Assembly: GCA_002749535.1 (NCBI GenBank)
Contig: MZZL01000409.1
Location: forward strand, 2,372,160-2,436,159
Length of the DNA: 64,000 bases
Reading direction: 5' to 3'
DNA from: Apophysomyces variabilis
Taxonomy: Eukaryota > Mucoromycota > Mucoromycetes > Mucorales > Mucoraceae
How positions within the stretch are numbered: the first letter of the stretch is position 1; each line of letters opens with the position of its first letter. The translations under genes were made by a program, and so were the position numbers. The notes under the pieces were generated by a model that saw nothing but the letters and a program-made list of their open reading frames with translations, did not search any database and was not told the origin of the DNA. Shown here in pieces: positions 46,906 to 57,716 of this stretch.

Positions 46906-47739
46906 TGCAATACGAGTGTAAGCAGCAGCTCTTTCTTTCAACTGGGGTCAAATTCTGTTTTCCAGTCAAATTTTCACATGAAGTGCATTTGATTCGTTGC
47001 GGTAAAAAAAGACTGACAAATGCCAGTTTCCTTATAAGTACATGTAATCCCTCCCACCCATCATCCTGCTTTAGGGAGAAAGGAATAGTTCTGAGTAAGT
47101 ATAATCCCCAAATTTTTATTCATCTCCATTATTGTCTTTTCCTTTGAATTACTATCCATCTGCAGAGCTTGCGCAAACAGCTATATCTTTGGGAAATGCG
47201 GGGCTTGTGCAACACGCATGGACCAATGAATAGATGGAACCTGTATCACACCTGTTTCTGATGACACTCGTCGTTGGTACTCTATATATCTCTGCAATGT
47301 TTTTGCCAGATCAGAAGCATACTGAAACCCAAAAACATTGCCCATATTCTTTCTCTAACCAGGAAATAGATATTTACGAGCTTTTATCTAGTTTTTTGGT
47401 ATCCAATTTACCATTGCCTGCACAATTCGAAGCCGGCAGAGCTTTAGTCTATGTTAACTCCACGGGCTGACATGGCAGCCAAACTCGTCTTAAAAATGAA
47501 GTGCAAACTTCTTTAACCAATTGCCATAGCTATCTTTACCTTGGTGTGGCGAAACATGACCTGCGTTAGTTGTTTGTTACGGATGAAGATGGCTTGCCCG
47601 CATACGTTGAGGAAGGGTTGTTTATTTTATACACAAAGGGTTAAATCAGTAGTAAATTGGCGCAATTTCTTTTCGATTGAAAACGCAGATGAGTGGGGGA
47701 CGGAGAGATATGGATAACATTGAGATTATAATATGGTTT
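46906..47739. other. Intergenic, PEX13 to phytochelatin synthase
   Basis: PEX13 promoter side and 3' flank of the phytochelatin synthase gene. No gene recognised; a 78-codon plus-strand frame (47234-47470) with a hydrophobic start has no match that I know. Confidence 0.4.
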
Positions 47740-49317
47740 CTACGGAGTGTGGCAGTCTTTGGTGGAGTTCCCTTCTTCACTTACGCTGGGGCCACAAGTG
47801 CAGAATGTCTTGGTTAATTGGTTAACTTCTACTGCAATTCTATCTACTTCCTTTTTGACCACAGGCGTCATGTGTTCTTCTTTACGGTAACGGTCCAACT
47901 TATCTTGCAGTTCCCGTGGCAACGAGGTATAAAGCATTCTTGGTGACCCCAGAACAAAAAGTGTCGCAAACGCGGCATAGTGATCGACATCTTGGCCTGG
48001 CTTTCCTTCAGGATACAAGGCATCCAACACGACTGGATAAAGAGATGATCGCATCGTGTCTTTAAGTAAATGATCGATATATTCTCTGGTGTTTGTCGAG
48101 GATAGCGTCGCTTTGAATGATTGCAAGGATTGATTGGCGAGGATTACTGTGTATTCGGTAGGTACATTGCGCAATACTAACTTCACGACATGATCCAATG
48201 TTCTTGGTTTCTCTATCCACATATTTTCCGGAATTCTCTTACAGAAACTCTGAGCTAATGTGGACCAGTTTAGACCCGATTCTGCCTCGTCTTTACTCTT
48301 TGATTCGTTTGAACGTTGTCGCTGCCGACCAGGTTTAACTTTGCAAAGGCTAATCGGCGGACGCTCTGCATCGTAACTGAGCAAGAAATAGCCTCGTGAT
48401 CGACCTGTTTCTTTGTCAATCGGCTTCATCGATTCATACATCGTTTCAATCGAGCACCAATAACTGGGATACTTGTATCTTGCTGTATCCAGTACTAACA
48501 CCATTCGCGTAGCTGGATTATATGCGCCAATAGGTGAAAAATGGCCATCTCCTGTCTGACCTAGTGTTTTCCGAGAAAACGAAATGACCATGAATTGATC
48601 GGATCTACTAGTCACTTGTTCTACATCCTTCTTGAACTCTTCGAAGGTGAAATCTGTTGATCGTTTGACTGTGACATCGCAGTGACATTTGGCGAGACAG
48701 GCGAATTTGTCAAACGTGATTCCGTTCTTTTTCATATCTTCCTTCGAACTGCAACATTCTAATAATTCATCTTCATGCATTGCGTTAATATGAAGTCTTT
48801 ATCAACATATTATGTTACCTGAATACCAGCGCCAATTTCCTTTCCATCGTCTTTTGGGGTCAACTTCTAAAGCATTAAGAACCATAGCCACTAAGCACTT
48901 GTTAATGCTCTGAATTAATTGTACAACGGGGAGAAACATACATGAACTAGGACCACAGTAAGCTGGCTCGGATTGAGTTGTGAAGTTGCCAGTCAATGGG
49001 AAAAAACCTTCGGTATGACCGACTTCCATTGCCGATCTGAAGAGCTTCTTGCCCTGTTGAGAAGAGAATCGAATGAGATTTGAGGGTAATTCACGTTGAT
49101 AAAATGTGTTCTTCAGATCGGGCGTGGGATTGGAAAGGCCCAGTAGGTCATGGAAAGTATCGGTCGTCTTAGGATCGTTTGAAACGTTGGACGAATTCTC
49201 TATTGTAGAACTTGTTTGCGTTGCCGCATATCGGGCTAGAGTGGGTGCGATGCGCCAGCTATGATGTGCGGATAAAATAGAGCGTGTTGTCAGCTTTCGT
49301 CCAAGGTTGGATAGCAT
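47740..49317 (-). CDS. PCS1: Phytochelatin synthase (glutathione gamma-glutamylcysteinyltransferase)
   Basis: Three exons, 49317-48942, 48890-48819 and 48770-47740, join in phase to 492 residues. The papain-like N-terminal domain holds the catalytic triad: Cys in SEPAYCGPSS, His in GDGHFSPIGAY and Asp in LDTARYKYP. Flanking blocks EGFFPLTGNFTTQSEP, NALEVDPKRRWKGNWRWYS and FLLSYDAERPP are diagnostic. The enzyme joins glutathione units into metal-binding phytochelatins when activated by Cd, Zn or other thiol-bound metals. The N-terminus, before the catalytic domain (~90 residues), starts MLSNLGRKLTTRSILSAHHS and looks like a mitochondrial presequence. In-frame non-ATG codons extend it upstream, so the start is uncertain. 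The C-terminus retains a few cysteines (TFCTCGPS); a GTAAGT there might mark one more intron. Confidence 0.92.
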
Positions 49318-50069
49318 TAAATAATCCAAGGAAAATACAATAGTAAGGAAAGCCAATGAAAACAGTCGGCTTAACCCGATCAAGGGAATTTCCGCAGCTC
49401 CGAATCAGAAATAATTGGTTGAGAAGACTTGGTAGCCCTGCAGCGAACTGACACCTTTTCTCTTGGAACGCTGCCAGCGACCTTGTGAGCTCGGATCTTC
49501 AACTCCTCTCACAGGGACAGAAGTTTAAATCTATTATGCACTCAAGCGTGGAAAAGGTCATATGCCATGCTTATATCTGCACGTAGAATCACTAGTCAAC
49601 AAAAACATAAAGTACTTCCCATTCTCTATCTACGTAGCTTGTGTGAAGCTAGACTTTCTTTCTTGAGATTGCCATTTGACCTGATAACTACATTATTTAG
49701 GCTCAGAATCGACGACGTTTTGTCTTCAGTAGGATATCCTCGCAGTGTAATCAAATCCCCATCTGGCCGTGTTCAATAAGACTACGATATATTTACATTG
49801 TGATCCTGCTACCTTTCCAAAGTCGGGCTAAAACAATATGCAAATTTTCTTAAAGCGTTAACATATGCGCGCATGGATACAATAACCGCACAGGATACCG
49901 TGCTTTCGCTATTGCTTTGCCATGTGAAGAGAAACTAAAAGAGTGGGAATAGAGAAGAGGGTAGTGAAGAAAATCAAGTACGGACCCCAGAAACCGCAGC
50001 AAAGTAGTTACGGAAACGATAAATAAATACATATGGTGTGTTGATGATCGGATAAATCAAGAAAAGGGG
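49318..50069. other. Intergenic, phytochelatin synthase to four-TM gene
   Basis: Promoter of the phytochelatin synthase gene (right of 49318) and the 3' flank of the four-TM gene. No metal-response element was identified. A 70-codon frame at 49567-49779 is not convincing. Confidence 0.4.
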
Positions 50070-50938
50070 CTAGTTCCTAGCTTCGAAACAGTCCTCCTCG
50101 TTCTTTTCCTTCAGTTGCTTGTATTGACGCTTCAAACTGGTGGAATAAATACCAATCGAACTTGCAAAGTAAACCTAATTATGCATGTGAGGCTTTCGTG
50201 TGAGTCAAGTGTATATCTAACCTGTATGAAATTTCCCACAAAAACAATGATTGCAGAGCCAATGACAAGCTTATTGACCATATCAATACAGTAACTCTTA
50301 TCGCTGCCCCCTGCTACAGGGTGTTTCCCAGGCACTGCTACTGGTGTATAGGTGCTATTATTCGGCATGGACCCACCGTTTACTAGATCTTGGCAGTCGT
50401 TGACATAAGTATTCTGTTTCACTTTGAAATAGATCCAGTACGCAACGGTGGTAGTTAAGATCAGTAAAACGAAGAACCAGTTAACGGCATGATAAATGCG
50501 GACCATTCTTCGATTTTGCTGCAGAAACAAAAAATTAAATCAATTCGACTCCAAATTATTCCCAATAAATGTAACTAACCATAACGATGGACAATATTCC
50601 AAACAAGGACGCTACTGCATAAGCAATAAAAACACCAAGAAACGCATAAAACACGCCGTTGAAGGCTTCCTCTGTGAGTGCTGTATCAACGTCTTGGACC
50701 ATAGTCGCCCATTGATGCATCTCTTAAACAAAGGCTTAGCAATGATATCAAAGATTACAGGACTAACCTTCTCGCTTTATGAACATGAATGCTATGCACA
50801 CAGAATATGCGACCTATTTGCATCGAATGAGTTATTATTACAGCTACGCCAACGTTTGTATTATACCAGCAACAAAAGCGACATTAGGATTGCACCATTG
50901 CGTGCAGGAATGCAGCAGCAAACTTTAACGCTCGACAT
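50070..50938 (-). CDS. Four-TM membrane protein with N-terminal CCCIPARNG motif (member 2)
   Basis: Five exons, 50938-50867, 50813-50768, 50722-50580, 50518-50222 and 50174-50070, join in phase to 220 residues. The start MSSVKVCCCIPARNGAILMS has the same design as the gene at 12350-13124: a Cys cluster, I-P-x-R, then the first membrane span. Other spans are GVFYAFLGVFIAYAVASLFG, NWFFVLLILTTTVAYWIYF and KLVIGSAIIVFVGNFIQVYF. A longer polar loop with paired cysteines (NDCQDLVNGG; SYCIDMV) and an NST glycosylation site lies between spans 3 and 4. The cytosolic tail is charged (LKRQYKQLKEKNEEDCFE). Function unknown; it resembles LAPTM4/5-like proteins in layout only. Confidence 0.7.
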
Positions 50939-53212
50939 ACTACGAGTGTACGGAAAAGGAACAAAGGCTGATTTGACCCCTAAGCCCAGGAACAGCCATA
51001 TAAGTGAAGTGGTGGCTTTTTTGTATCACCAGTCTCCAGCGTGGCACCTTCTTCTGCCACAATAACCTGGGTTGATATTCGATGCCATCGCTATATGAGA
51101 TTCTTGTATTCCAAACACAGATTCAACCCGCCCCCCCCCCTCGCAGAGAATGAGCGCTTAAAAAACGAGAAAGGCTGTTACATTTTCTAGTATGGTACGA
51201 GCTCATCCTTCCTACATGTCCACAGTCTGCGAGGAAAAATGCTGTGCTTGTTGCTGCTACTATTTCGAGTAATTGTGTACTACTGTTTACAATATATAGA
51301 CCGACCGGTAATAATAAAGTCCTAACCTGGCTACTAGTGAACTTATCAAATTTGGTCAGTCGTGCTGTGATTGATAGTGAGATTATTTGTCTTTTGCTTC
51401 CCGAAGAATCAGGACGAACGTCGTTAGTGAAATGATCGATCTTATCAGACCATTACGTCTTTAAAGACAGGTATTTAGAAATGTCTATAACATATTGTGG
51501 ACTCGTGGCCTTTCTTGGATCTGTTTGACTTCTATCTGGCATCTTGTAATGCTTGCCATTGGAGGCCAACAGTAACTAAGCCCAGAATTAGATGACAAAG
51601 GAGTTCAAGCGCCGTTTCTTGTTCAACGCGCTCAGCCTTATCCTAGCCACGTTATTGTGTGCGTGACAGTACTCACGCGATTTCTTAAAAAAAATAGCCC
51701 GTTCTCATAGGCAGCTAACAACATGTCAATGGTTGCTTTTACCAAATTTGTAACGATGCTTTCCTTTAGCAATCACATATAATGTAGCATAACAGCCATT
51801 ATCCGTAAGAGTCTTCAATAACGGACCCGATCAGAGATCCTTATTTGATTCCTGTGTAATGCTTCTTTGTCTGCTGCTATCTGAGAAAAAGAACAATACG
51901 ACCACATCATCCAAACCGGCGGAAACCAAGCTTGAAATCTCGGTCACAGTACCTGGCTATTAAACATTTGTCTCCAAAGCTATATATTATGAAAGGGTTG
52001 TCTAAATGATAATGTCATCCATAAACGCATGTCAAGTTTCACCTCCGCCAACCTTTGACCCTTTTCTGTCCATGAACACAAATTTTCATAGGATGAGCTA
52101 AATGATTGTTTCCCTTATTCGCAATGCGTACAGTATAGATTTCATAATATTTATTAGACCCATGTTGCAGAACACAAGATCATACAGGGAAAAGCAGGTA
52201 AATTATACTAAACGGCGGTTATCGTAGTATAACGACATAATTAAATATAAGTTTAGTCGGCAGATAGAGACCTTTTCTCATAGGAAATCACTTTGCCTAT
52301 AATCTTAACCAGTCTTTATCGAGGATTTGCTGCAACACTGAGGTCGCCTACTGACTTGGTAGATGGAAAATCGGGTGGCTCTAATCAGATCTAAATAACT
52401 GCGCAAACCCGACGACTTTGAAACCTCTGATTCCGGACTTACTCATCACCGTATTTCAAATTCACACACTGAGCTTTGATCTTTCCTATTTTCGGTTATG
52501 TAATAGGTAGATTTTTTAGTTTGAGTCTTGTTATCTATCGTTACTGATGGTGGAATAAAGCAAACGGCATTAATGATTTCGAAACAATTGTTTACTCGCC
52601 TTGCTAGAAACAAACATTGCTTATTTGAAAGACTATCTATAAAATCAATCAGGTTTGTGAATGTAAGATGGAACGTACTTCCTCGCGTCACACTCAATAT
52701 CTAGTGGAGCTTACATTACTTAGTTTTGATGCAACCTCGATCTCACCGGCTAAAAATCACAAACAGAAGGAAAATTCCAAAGCTTCCTCTGGTTTGCTTT
52801 TATTGCCCTCTATTATCTGATCGCGAAGAGCAAAACCAACAAGGAAATGTTGTCGTCGCTGGATCCCGATCCCTGGGGATTCGGACTTCTTTTGTGTGGA
52901 CCCTGAGATGGACGAACGAATCGGATCGATTATTGAAGTAGAAGGAATGGAAGAAGACAATGTTTGAGATTATATCATCACGAAACATCGTCTACCGAAT
53001 GGTTGCCCTTTGAAAAGTTTTAGAAGTAGGATTGTTTTGCCATCGTCCGTCAGGCACAAAAATATAAATAGAGAGAAAGTTGATACAATAAAAAATTATC
53101 TTTTACGATCCTTATTCTATTATCTTATCGTTTCACTGATCCGCTGCAAGTTTGACCGATCGACTACGTTACAGTGATTCGGAATAAAACTCAGATCCAA
53201 GGAAACGAGAAT
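50939..53212. other. Gene-poor region left of the inverted repeat
   Basis: No gene recognised over 2.2 kb. Notable only are a run of ten C at about 51131-51140 and, near 52845-52865, a short stretch (ATGTTGTCGTCGCTGG) that resembles the start of the repeat units described next. Confidence 0.4.
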
Positions 53213-53895
53213 GTTGTCGTCGTCGTGGTCTGAGCTGGAAATCCAATGGCCAGAAGAAGACAGAACATTAGTAGAAGACAATAAAAGTAAGATAGACGAA
53301 TGATGCTCTTTATTCTGCGCAATGTGCCCAGTATTTATATCTTTAGTTCTGGTTAAATTATGTAATCTGTTGCGGGTATAAAATAGAAAAGGAAACGGAC
53401 TGAGAGTGTTATGATAAGGTCGATGTCAAAGAAGACTTCTTGTAACATATCATTTTGGGAAAATGCCCGAGCAAAAGAGAAGATTACCATGTTAGGTTCT
53501 TGGCTGGACAATTTGTGCTACGACAATGTGATTGGCCCATGTCGTGCGCGGTATTTTCTTCCTGATCTGGGTTTTCTTCCTGGCAAAGGTCAAACCCACT
53601 GGGGATCAAGGGTAACAAAAGAGATAGAGAATAAACGGATGATTCTTTATTGCCAAACAAATCTATGGATATTTATATCTTTTCTAAAACTAATTGTAAC
53701 AATGCCGAGACGGACGAGCATTCAAAATAAGTAAAATAAACAGACAAGAGATTATGTAATAATTTCGCTGAGCATGGTCTTCCTGGAGATGTTGCTGTTT
53801 TGTGATGAAGACCGATGCGTTAGACGTTTGCCGTTTTTGGACCAAGGCCGACCTGACCAAAATGTTTGTGTCACTACAATTTTGCAGACACGACA
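53213..53895 (+). repeat. Left arm of a large imperfect inverted repeat
   Basis: This ~680-base arm is the reverse complement, with scattered mismatches, of 54207-54847. It starts TGTTGTCGTCGTCGTGGTCTG and contains TATA-like TATTTATATC boxes and ACTTTATT/CTTTATT blocks that recur, suggesting LTR-derived units. A 47-base segment (53541-53587) interrupts it relative to the other arm. Open frames here only mirror those in the other arm, so they are not called genes. Confidence 0.85.
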
Positions 53896-54206
53896 AAAAA
53901 AATTAGAGATGTCGTCGTCGTACGCTGAGCTGGAATACCAATGGCCAGGTAATAACGGGAACAATGATAGAAGATTTGCAAGATAATAAAATAGACGGAT
54001 GATAATCTTTATTTTGTTTTTACTTCGAAGATATTTATACTATGTTAATTTTCTATAAGCTGACCGTCGATGAGTCATGAAGACTTCTGTTCTTGCGTAA
54101 CGATACTTGTCATGACTCACGTTGAGGGTATTTGACGCACGGTGATGACGGTAGTACTAATGTGCTCCAAAAGAGGCAAAAAGGTAACACAGCGGAAAAG
54201 TGCTAC
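53896..54206. repeat. Spacer of the inverted repeat, with a diverged repeat copy
   Basis: The 311-base loop contains a diverged copy of the outer repeat start: GATGTCGTCGTCGTACGCTG followed by GAGCTGGAATACCAATGGCC and then the GACGGATGATAATCTTTATT block. It therefore belongs to the same repeat family. Confidence 0.7.
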
Positions 54207-54847
54207 TGTCGTGTCTGCAAAATTGTAGTGACACAAACATTTTGGTCAGGTCGGCCTTGGTCCAAAAACGGCAAACGTCTAACGCATCGGTCTTCATCAC
54301 AAAACAGCAACATCTCCAGGAAGACCATGCTCAGCGAAATTATTACATAATCTCTTGTCTGTTTATTTTACTTATTTTGAATGCTCGTCCGTCTCGGCAT
54401 TGTTACAATTAGTTTTAGAAAAGATATAAATATCCATAGATTTGTTTGGCAATAAAGAATCATCCGTTTATTCTCTATCTCTTTTGTTACCCTTGATCCC
54501 CAGTGGGTTTGACCTTTGTGTCGTAGCACAAATCGCTCAACCAATCACGGCCAAGAACCTAACATGGTAATCTTCTCTTTTGCTCGGGCATCCTCCCAAA
54601 AAGATATGAGTTACAAGAAGTCTTCCTTGACGACGATCTTATCGTAACACTCTCAGTCCATTTCCTTTTCTATTTTATAACCGTAACAGATTACATAATT
54701 TAACCAGAACTAAAAAGATATAAATATTGGACACATTACAGAGAATAAAAGGCATCATCCTTCTATCTTATTTTTATTGTTCTCCTACTATTGTTTCTGT
54801 CTTCTTCTGGCCATTGGTTTTCCAGCTCAGACTACGGCGACGACATT
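54207..54847 (-). repeat. Right arm of the large imperfect inverted repeat
   Basis: Reverse-complement partner of 53213-53895. The shared core includes GTCTGCAAAATTGTAGTGAC, the CCAAAAACGGCAAACG stretch, and TTCTCTATCTCTTTTGTTAC. Small substitutions and short indels separate the arms, so the duplication is not brand new. Confidence 0.85.
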
Positions 54848-54892
54848 TGCCAGGAAGAAAACCCAGATCAGGAAGAAAATACCGCGCACGAC
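54846..54892 (-). repeat. 47-base repeat, second copy of 53541-53587
   Basis: On the minus strand this reads GTCGTGCGCGGTATTTTCTT onward and matches 53541-53587 exactly over 47 bases by eye. Here it lies just outside the outer end of the right arm, while in the left arm it sits inside. Confidence 0.85.
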
Positions 54893-54912
54893 ACTACGAC
54901 AGAGAAAAAAGC

Positions 54913-54917
54913 AAAAA
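54913..54917 (-). terminator. RNA polymerase III terminator of tRNA-Lys
   Basis: Five T residues on the minus strand start four bases after the tRNA 3' end. Confidence 0.75.
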
Positions 54918-54920
54918 GTA

Positions 54921-54993
54921 AGCCCTACGGGGGGGTCGAACCCCCAACCTTGAGATTAAGAGTCTCACGCTCTGCCGATTGAGCTAGCAAGGC
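54921..54993 (-). tRNA. tRNA-Lys (anticodon CUU)
   Basis: Read on the minus strand, GCCTTGC (54993-54987) pairs with GTAGGGC (two wobble pairs), followed by discriminator T. TAGCTCAATCGG is the A box, and the anticodon stem TGAGA/TCTCA closes loop CTCTTAA with anticodon CTT (lysine AAG). The T-arm is GGGGGTTCGACCCCC. Length is 73 bases, with no intron. It directly abuts the repeat cluster at its 3' side. Confidence 0.94.
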
Positions 54994-57248
54994 AGCTGCC
55001 GAAAAATGAACCATTGAAATTTTGTTAACTTGCTTAGTTTATTCATTCATTTTTTCATTTTAACTTGATTACTTACTGTAAAAGATAGAAAAATATGCAA
55101 AGTATAATAAAGGACTAAATTATAGATATATATATGATAAGATTATTATATTTTTAACAGAATTAGTATTTTATAAAAGAACTAAAATACTAAAATTAAA
55201 CTAAAAAAATTAGTTTAATTCTTTTTTAAAATTAAATTAGAACTAAGTATTGTATTTGATATATTTTTATTATATAACAATCATACATATTCACTTATAC
55301 CTTGTTTTCTCTAATAAAGCAATCATTGCAGTTTTATACAAACTTCTGGTATAGTCTCTCTATCTTATAATTGGTGTGACAAGACAAGTACAATAATTAC
55401 AATCTTAGCAGAAATACAGTGATTTGTCATCATTCCTGAATTCTCTTATTCAAACTCAGATAGACAATAAAATCTTGACAAATACTTATTATCAATCATT
55501 ATCAATCCACTATGATTACTTAGAGCTTACGCATCTTCTGATTAATAAGATATCTGACTAAGTATCCAGACAATATAAATATTAGTAGTAGAAATTGTTA
55601 AAACCAGTAATTGGACTTTTGAATAAAAACAATATCTAAAAGTCTCAAAGTATCTTTCTAATCCCTTTATCTTTATTTCTCTCTTAAATACTTCACTAAG
55701 GTTTATTGCAGTATAATAACCTTCTGAAAACAAAAATTATTATATTTACTCCTTTTCTTTTTTTCTGTTTCTTATTTTCTTTTTATTATTATTTTATATT
55801 TCATATTAGAATAAAAGTTAAAAAAGCTGTAAAGCTGATAAGAAAAGGATAGTACAAATGTTTTTTTAGAAAATAACTTATTCTCAGATTAAAGAGACTT
55901 TTCAGCAATGTACACCACAATTTCTTTGCTATATACACGTCCTTTCTAATCCTTATTACTATATATTCTTAGCTTATTTTCCAACTTTATTCTGACCTAA
56001 CCCTATTATTACTTAATACTTTTACCTCTATCTCTATCTAACTGTATTTCAATTCAATCTTATTCTATTTAAATTATATTTTTTTTATCTAACCTTATTT
56101 TTGATTTAACCTTTTTTTTTATTCAATTTTATTCTTAACTTCAACTTTTATTTTATTCAACCTTATTTGTATTTTTTTGTCTTTTTATATTTTCAAACCA
56201 GTATAAATATCTTATTTTTTTTGTCAATAAAATGATAGGTTATTTAAAGTTTTTAAATTTTTATAAATATAGTATACATCACTATTGTAGTATGACTTCT
56301 TAATACTTGTGTTCCATGAATAGGATGATCAGAATTAACGTGTTTCCATTTACAGTGAACTTTTTTAGTTTGGAACACTAACTGCACCTCTTCTCTAAAT
56401 CAAAGATCTATTACTGAGGATAAAGACAAGGTGACACTGCTCTACTACAGTTATTATACTTAGCTAAATTATATATTTATTGCTGAGAAAAATGTTTATT
56501 AATTACAAATTCTGCATAAGAGCAAATAATTATAAATAGGCAGACAAGTTGAATGAAATAAAGATATTCAACAGTCTCAAAGAATTCTATCCATCCCTTT
56601 TTCTATCTGTTGTATGTGTTAGAGACAAATGAGATAAAAGAAAATCGAACAATAGAATCCTTTGAGACTGAGTCGAGATTGTTTTTATTATCATTATGTT
56701 TTCACGACTATTTATATGTTGTCTTTAAATGTAAGTATATGCGTTGTGTAATGTGTTGTTCTATGTTTTGTCTTTATAGATGCAGTGTAGATCTATGAGG
56801 ATAGAGAAATGTAAAGAAAGAGGGAAAGAACCACCTTACATAGATTAAACTGTATACTTAGTTTGATACATGATGCATGTAGTAAGATGGTCTAATCATC
56901 TTTATACTGCGTAAAGGAGAGAGCTACATTGCATGTAAAATATGATGATCTATATACCAAATTGGGAAACTATATTGTAGTCCCACTATTAAGGTGTATA
57001 ACGACATACTAGCTATATGACACTATCTATATATAACACAATAAAGCAGCTTTATACTTATATCTGCATCGTNTTTATGAACTATACTGACAATCTATTC
57101 TGACAATTTATTTAATGATCCAAATAATACTTTAGATATTTTACTTAATAAAATCTACTAATAAAACATTTTCTTTTGTTTTCTACTTAGAAACATAAAG
57201 CTCTTTGCTATCTTCATCTTTCTTTTTACAACTCACTTATGGTTTTGA
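54994..57248. other. Strongly AT-rich gene-free region
   Basis: Visibly AT-rich throughout, with long TTTTATTCAACC/CTAACCTTATT-like degenerate runs at about 55960-56180. No gene or recognisable transposon is present. One ambiguous base (n) occurs at 57073. It may be decayed repeats or heterochromatin; no specific function can be assigned. Confidence 0.6.
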
Positions 57249-57253
57249 TGTTT
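57249..57253. repeat. Target-site duplication, left copy (TGTTT)
   Basis: TGTTT directly before the 5' LTR equals TGTTT at 63486-63490 directly after the 3' LTR. Five bases is the usual duplication length for Ty3/gypsy integrases. Confidence 0.9.
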
Positions 57254-57667
57254 TGTTGTATTCATATCTGAAGGATTAACTATTAACCAAGTATGAAACA
57301 ACAACTGTCAGTTATTCAACTACAGCTTGTCACTTTGAGACAACTGATTGGAGTACAATAAGCTATTCAAACTCAGGTTCATCAAACGTACCAATTACTA
57401 TGTAACTAGGTTTCAGGTACATATAACCAATGGATCTGATCTGTTATTGTTCCTTGGAAACTATTGTCATATCAGGGATATCTGATTCGTCCTAAGTACT
57501 TGATCTTCCGCTATCATGAATAAGCCTCATGAAAAGTTTTACGATCTCAGTTGAAAAGTGTCTCACATTTAGTATAAATAAGCTTCAATAGAAATAAAGT
57601 TGATCAATACCTTTTAGTCTGGTTAATCACTGGTCTATTGCCCTATTGTCTACATTCGTATTCAACA
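57254..57667 (+). repeat. 5' LTR
   Basis: 414 bases, TG...CA bounded (TGTTG...CAACA). Contains a TATA-like TATAAATA at 57573-57580 and AATAAA at 57593-57598. These are probable promoter and processing signals for the retroelement transcript. Confidence 0.96.
57573..57580 (+). promoter_or_regulatory. Probable TATA box in the 5' LTR
   Basis: TATAAATA, about 90 bases before the LTR end and ~135 bases before the gag ATG. The same motif is in the 3' LTR at 63391-63398. Confidence 0.55.
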
Positions 57668-57716
57668 TTTTTTTTAACCTTATCTTCTTGATCATCTTTA
57701 TTTCTTCTTTTTTATC

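Noticed and set aside
51131..51140. Poly-C run as a regulatory or structural element
   Set aside because: A single homopolymer with no partner repeat or nearby gene feature; no basis for a functional claim.
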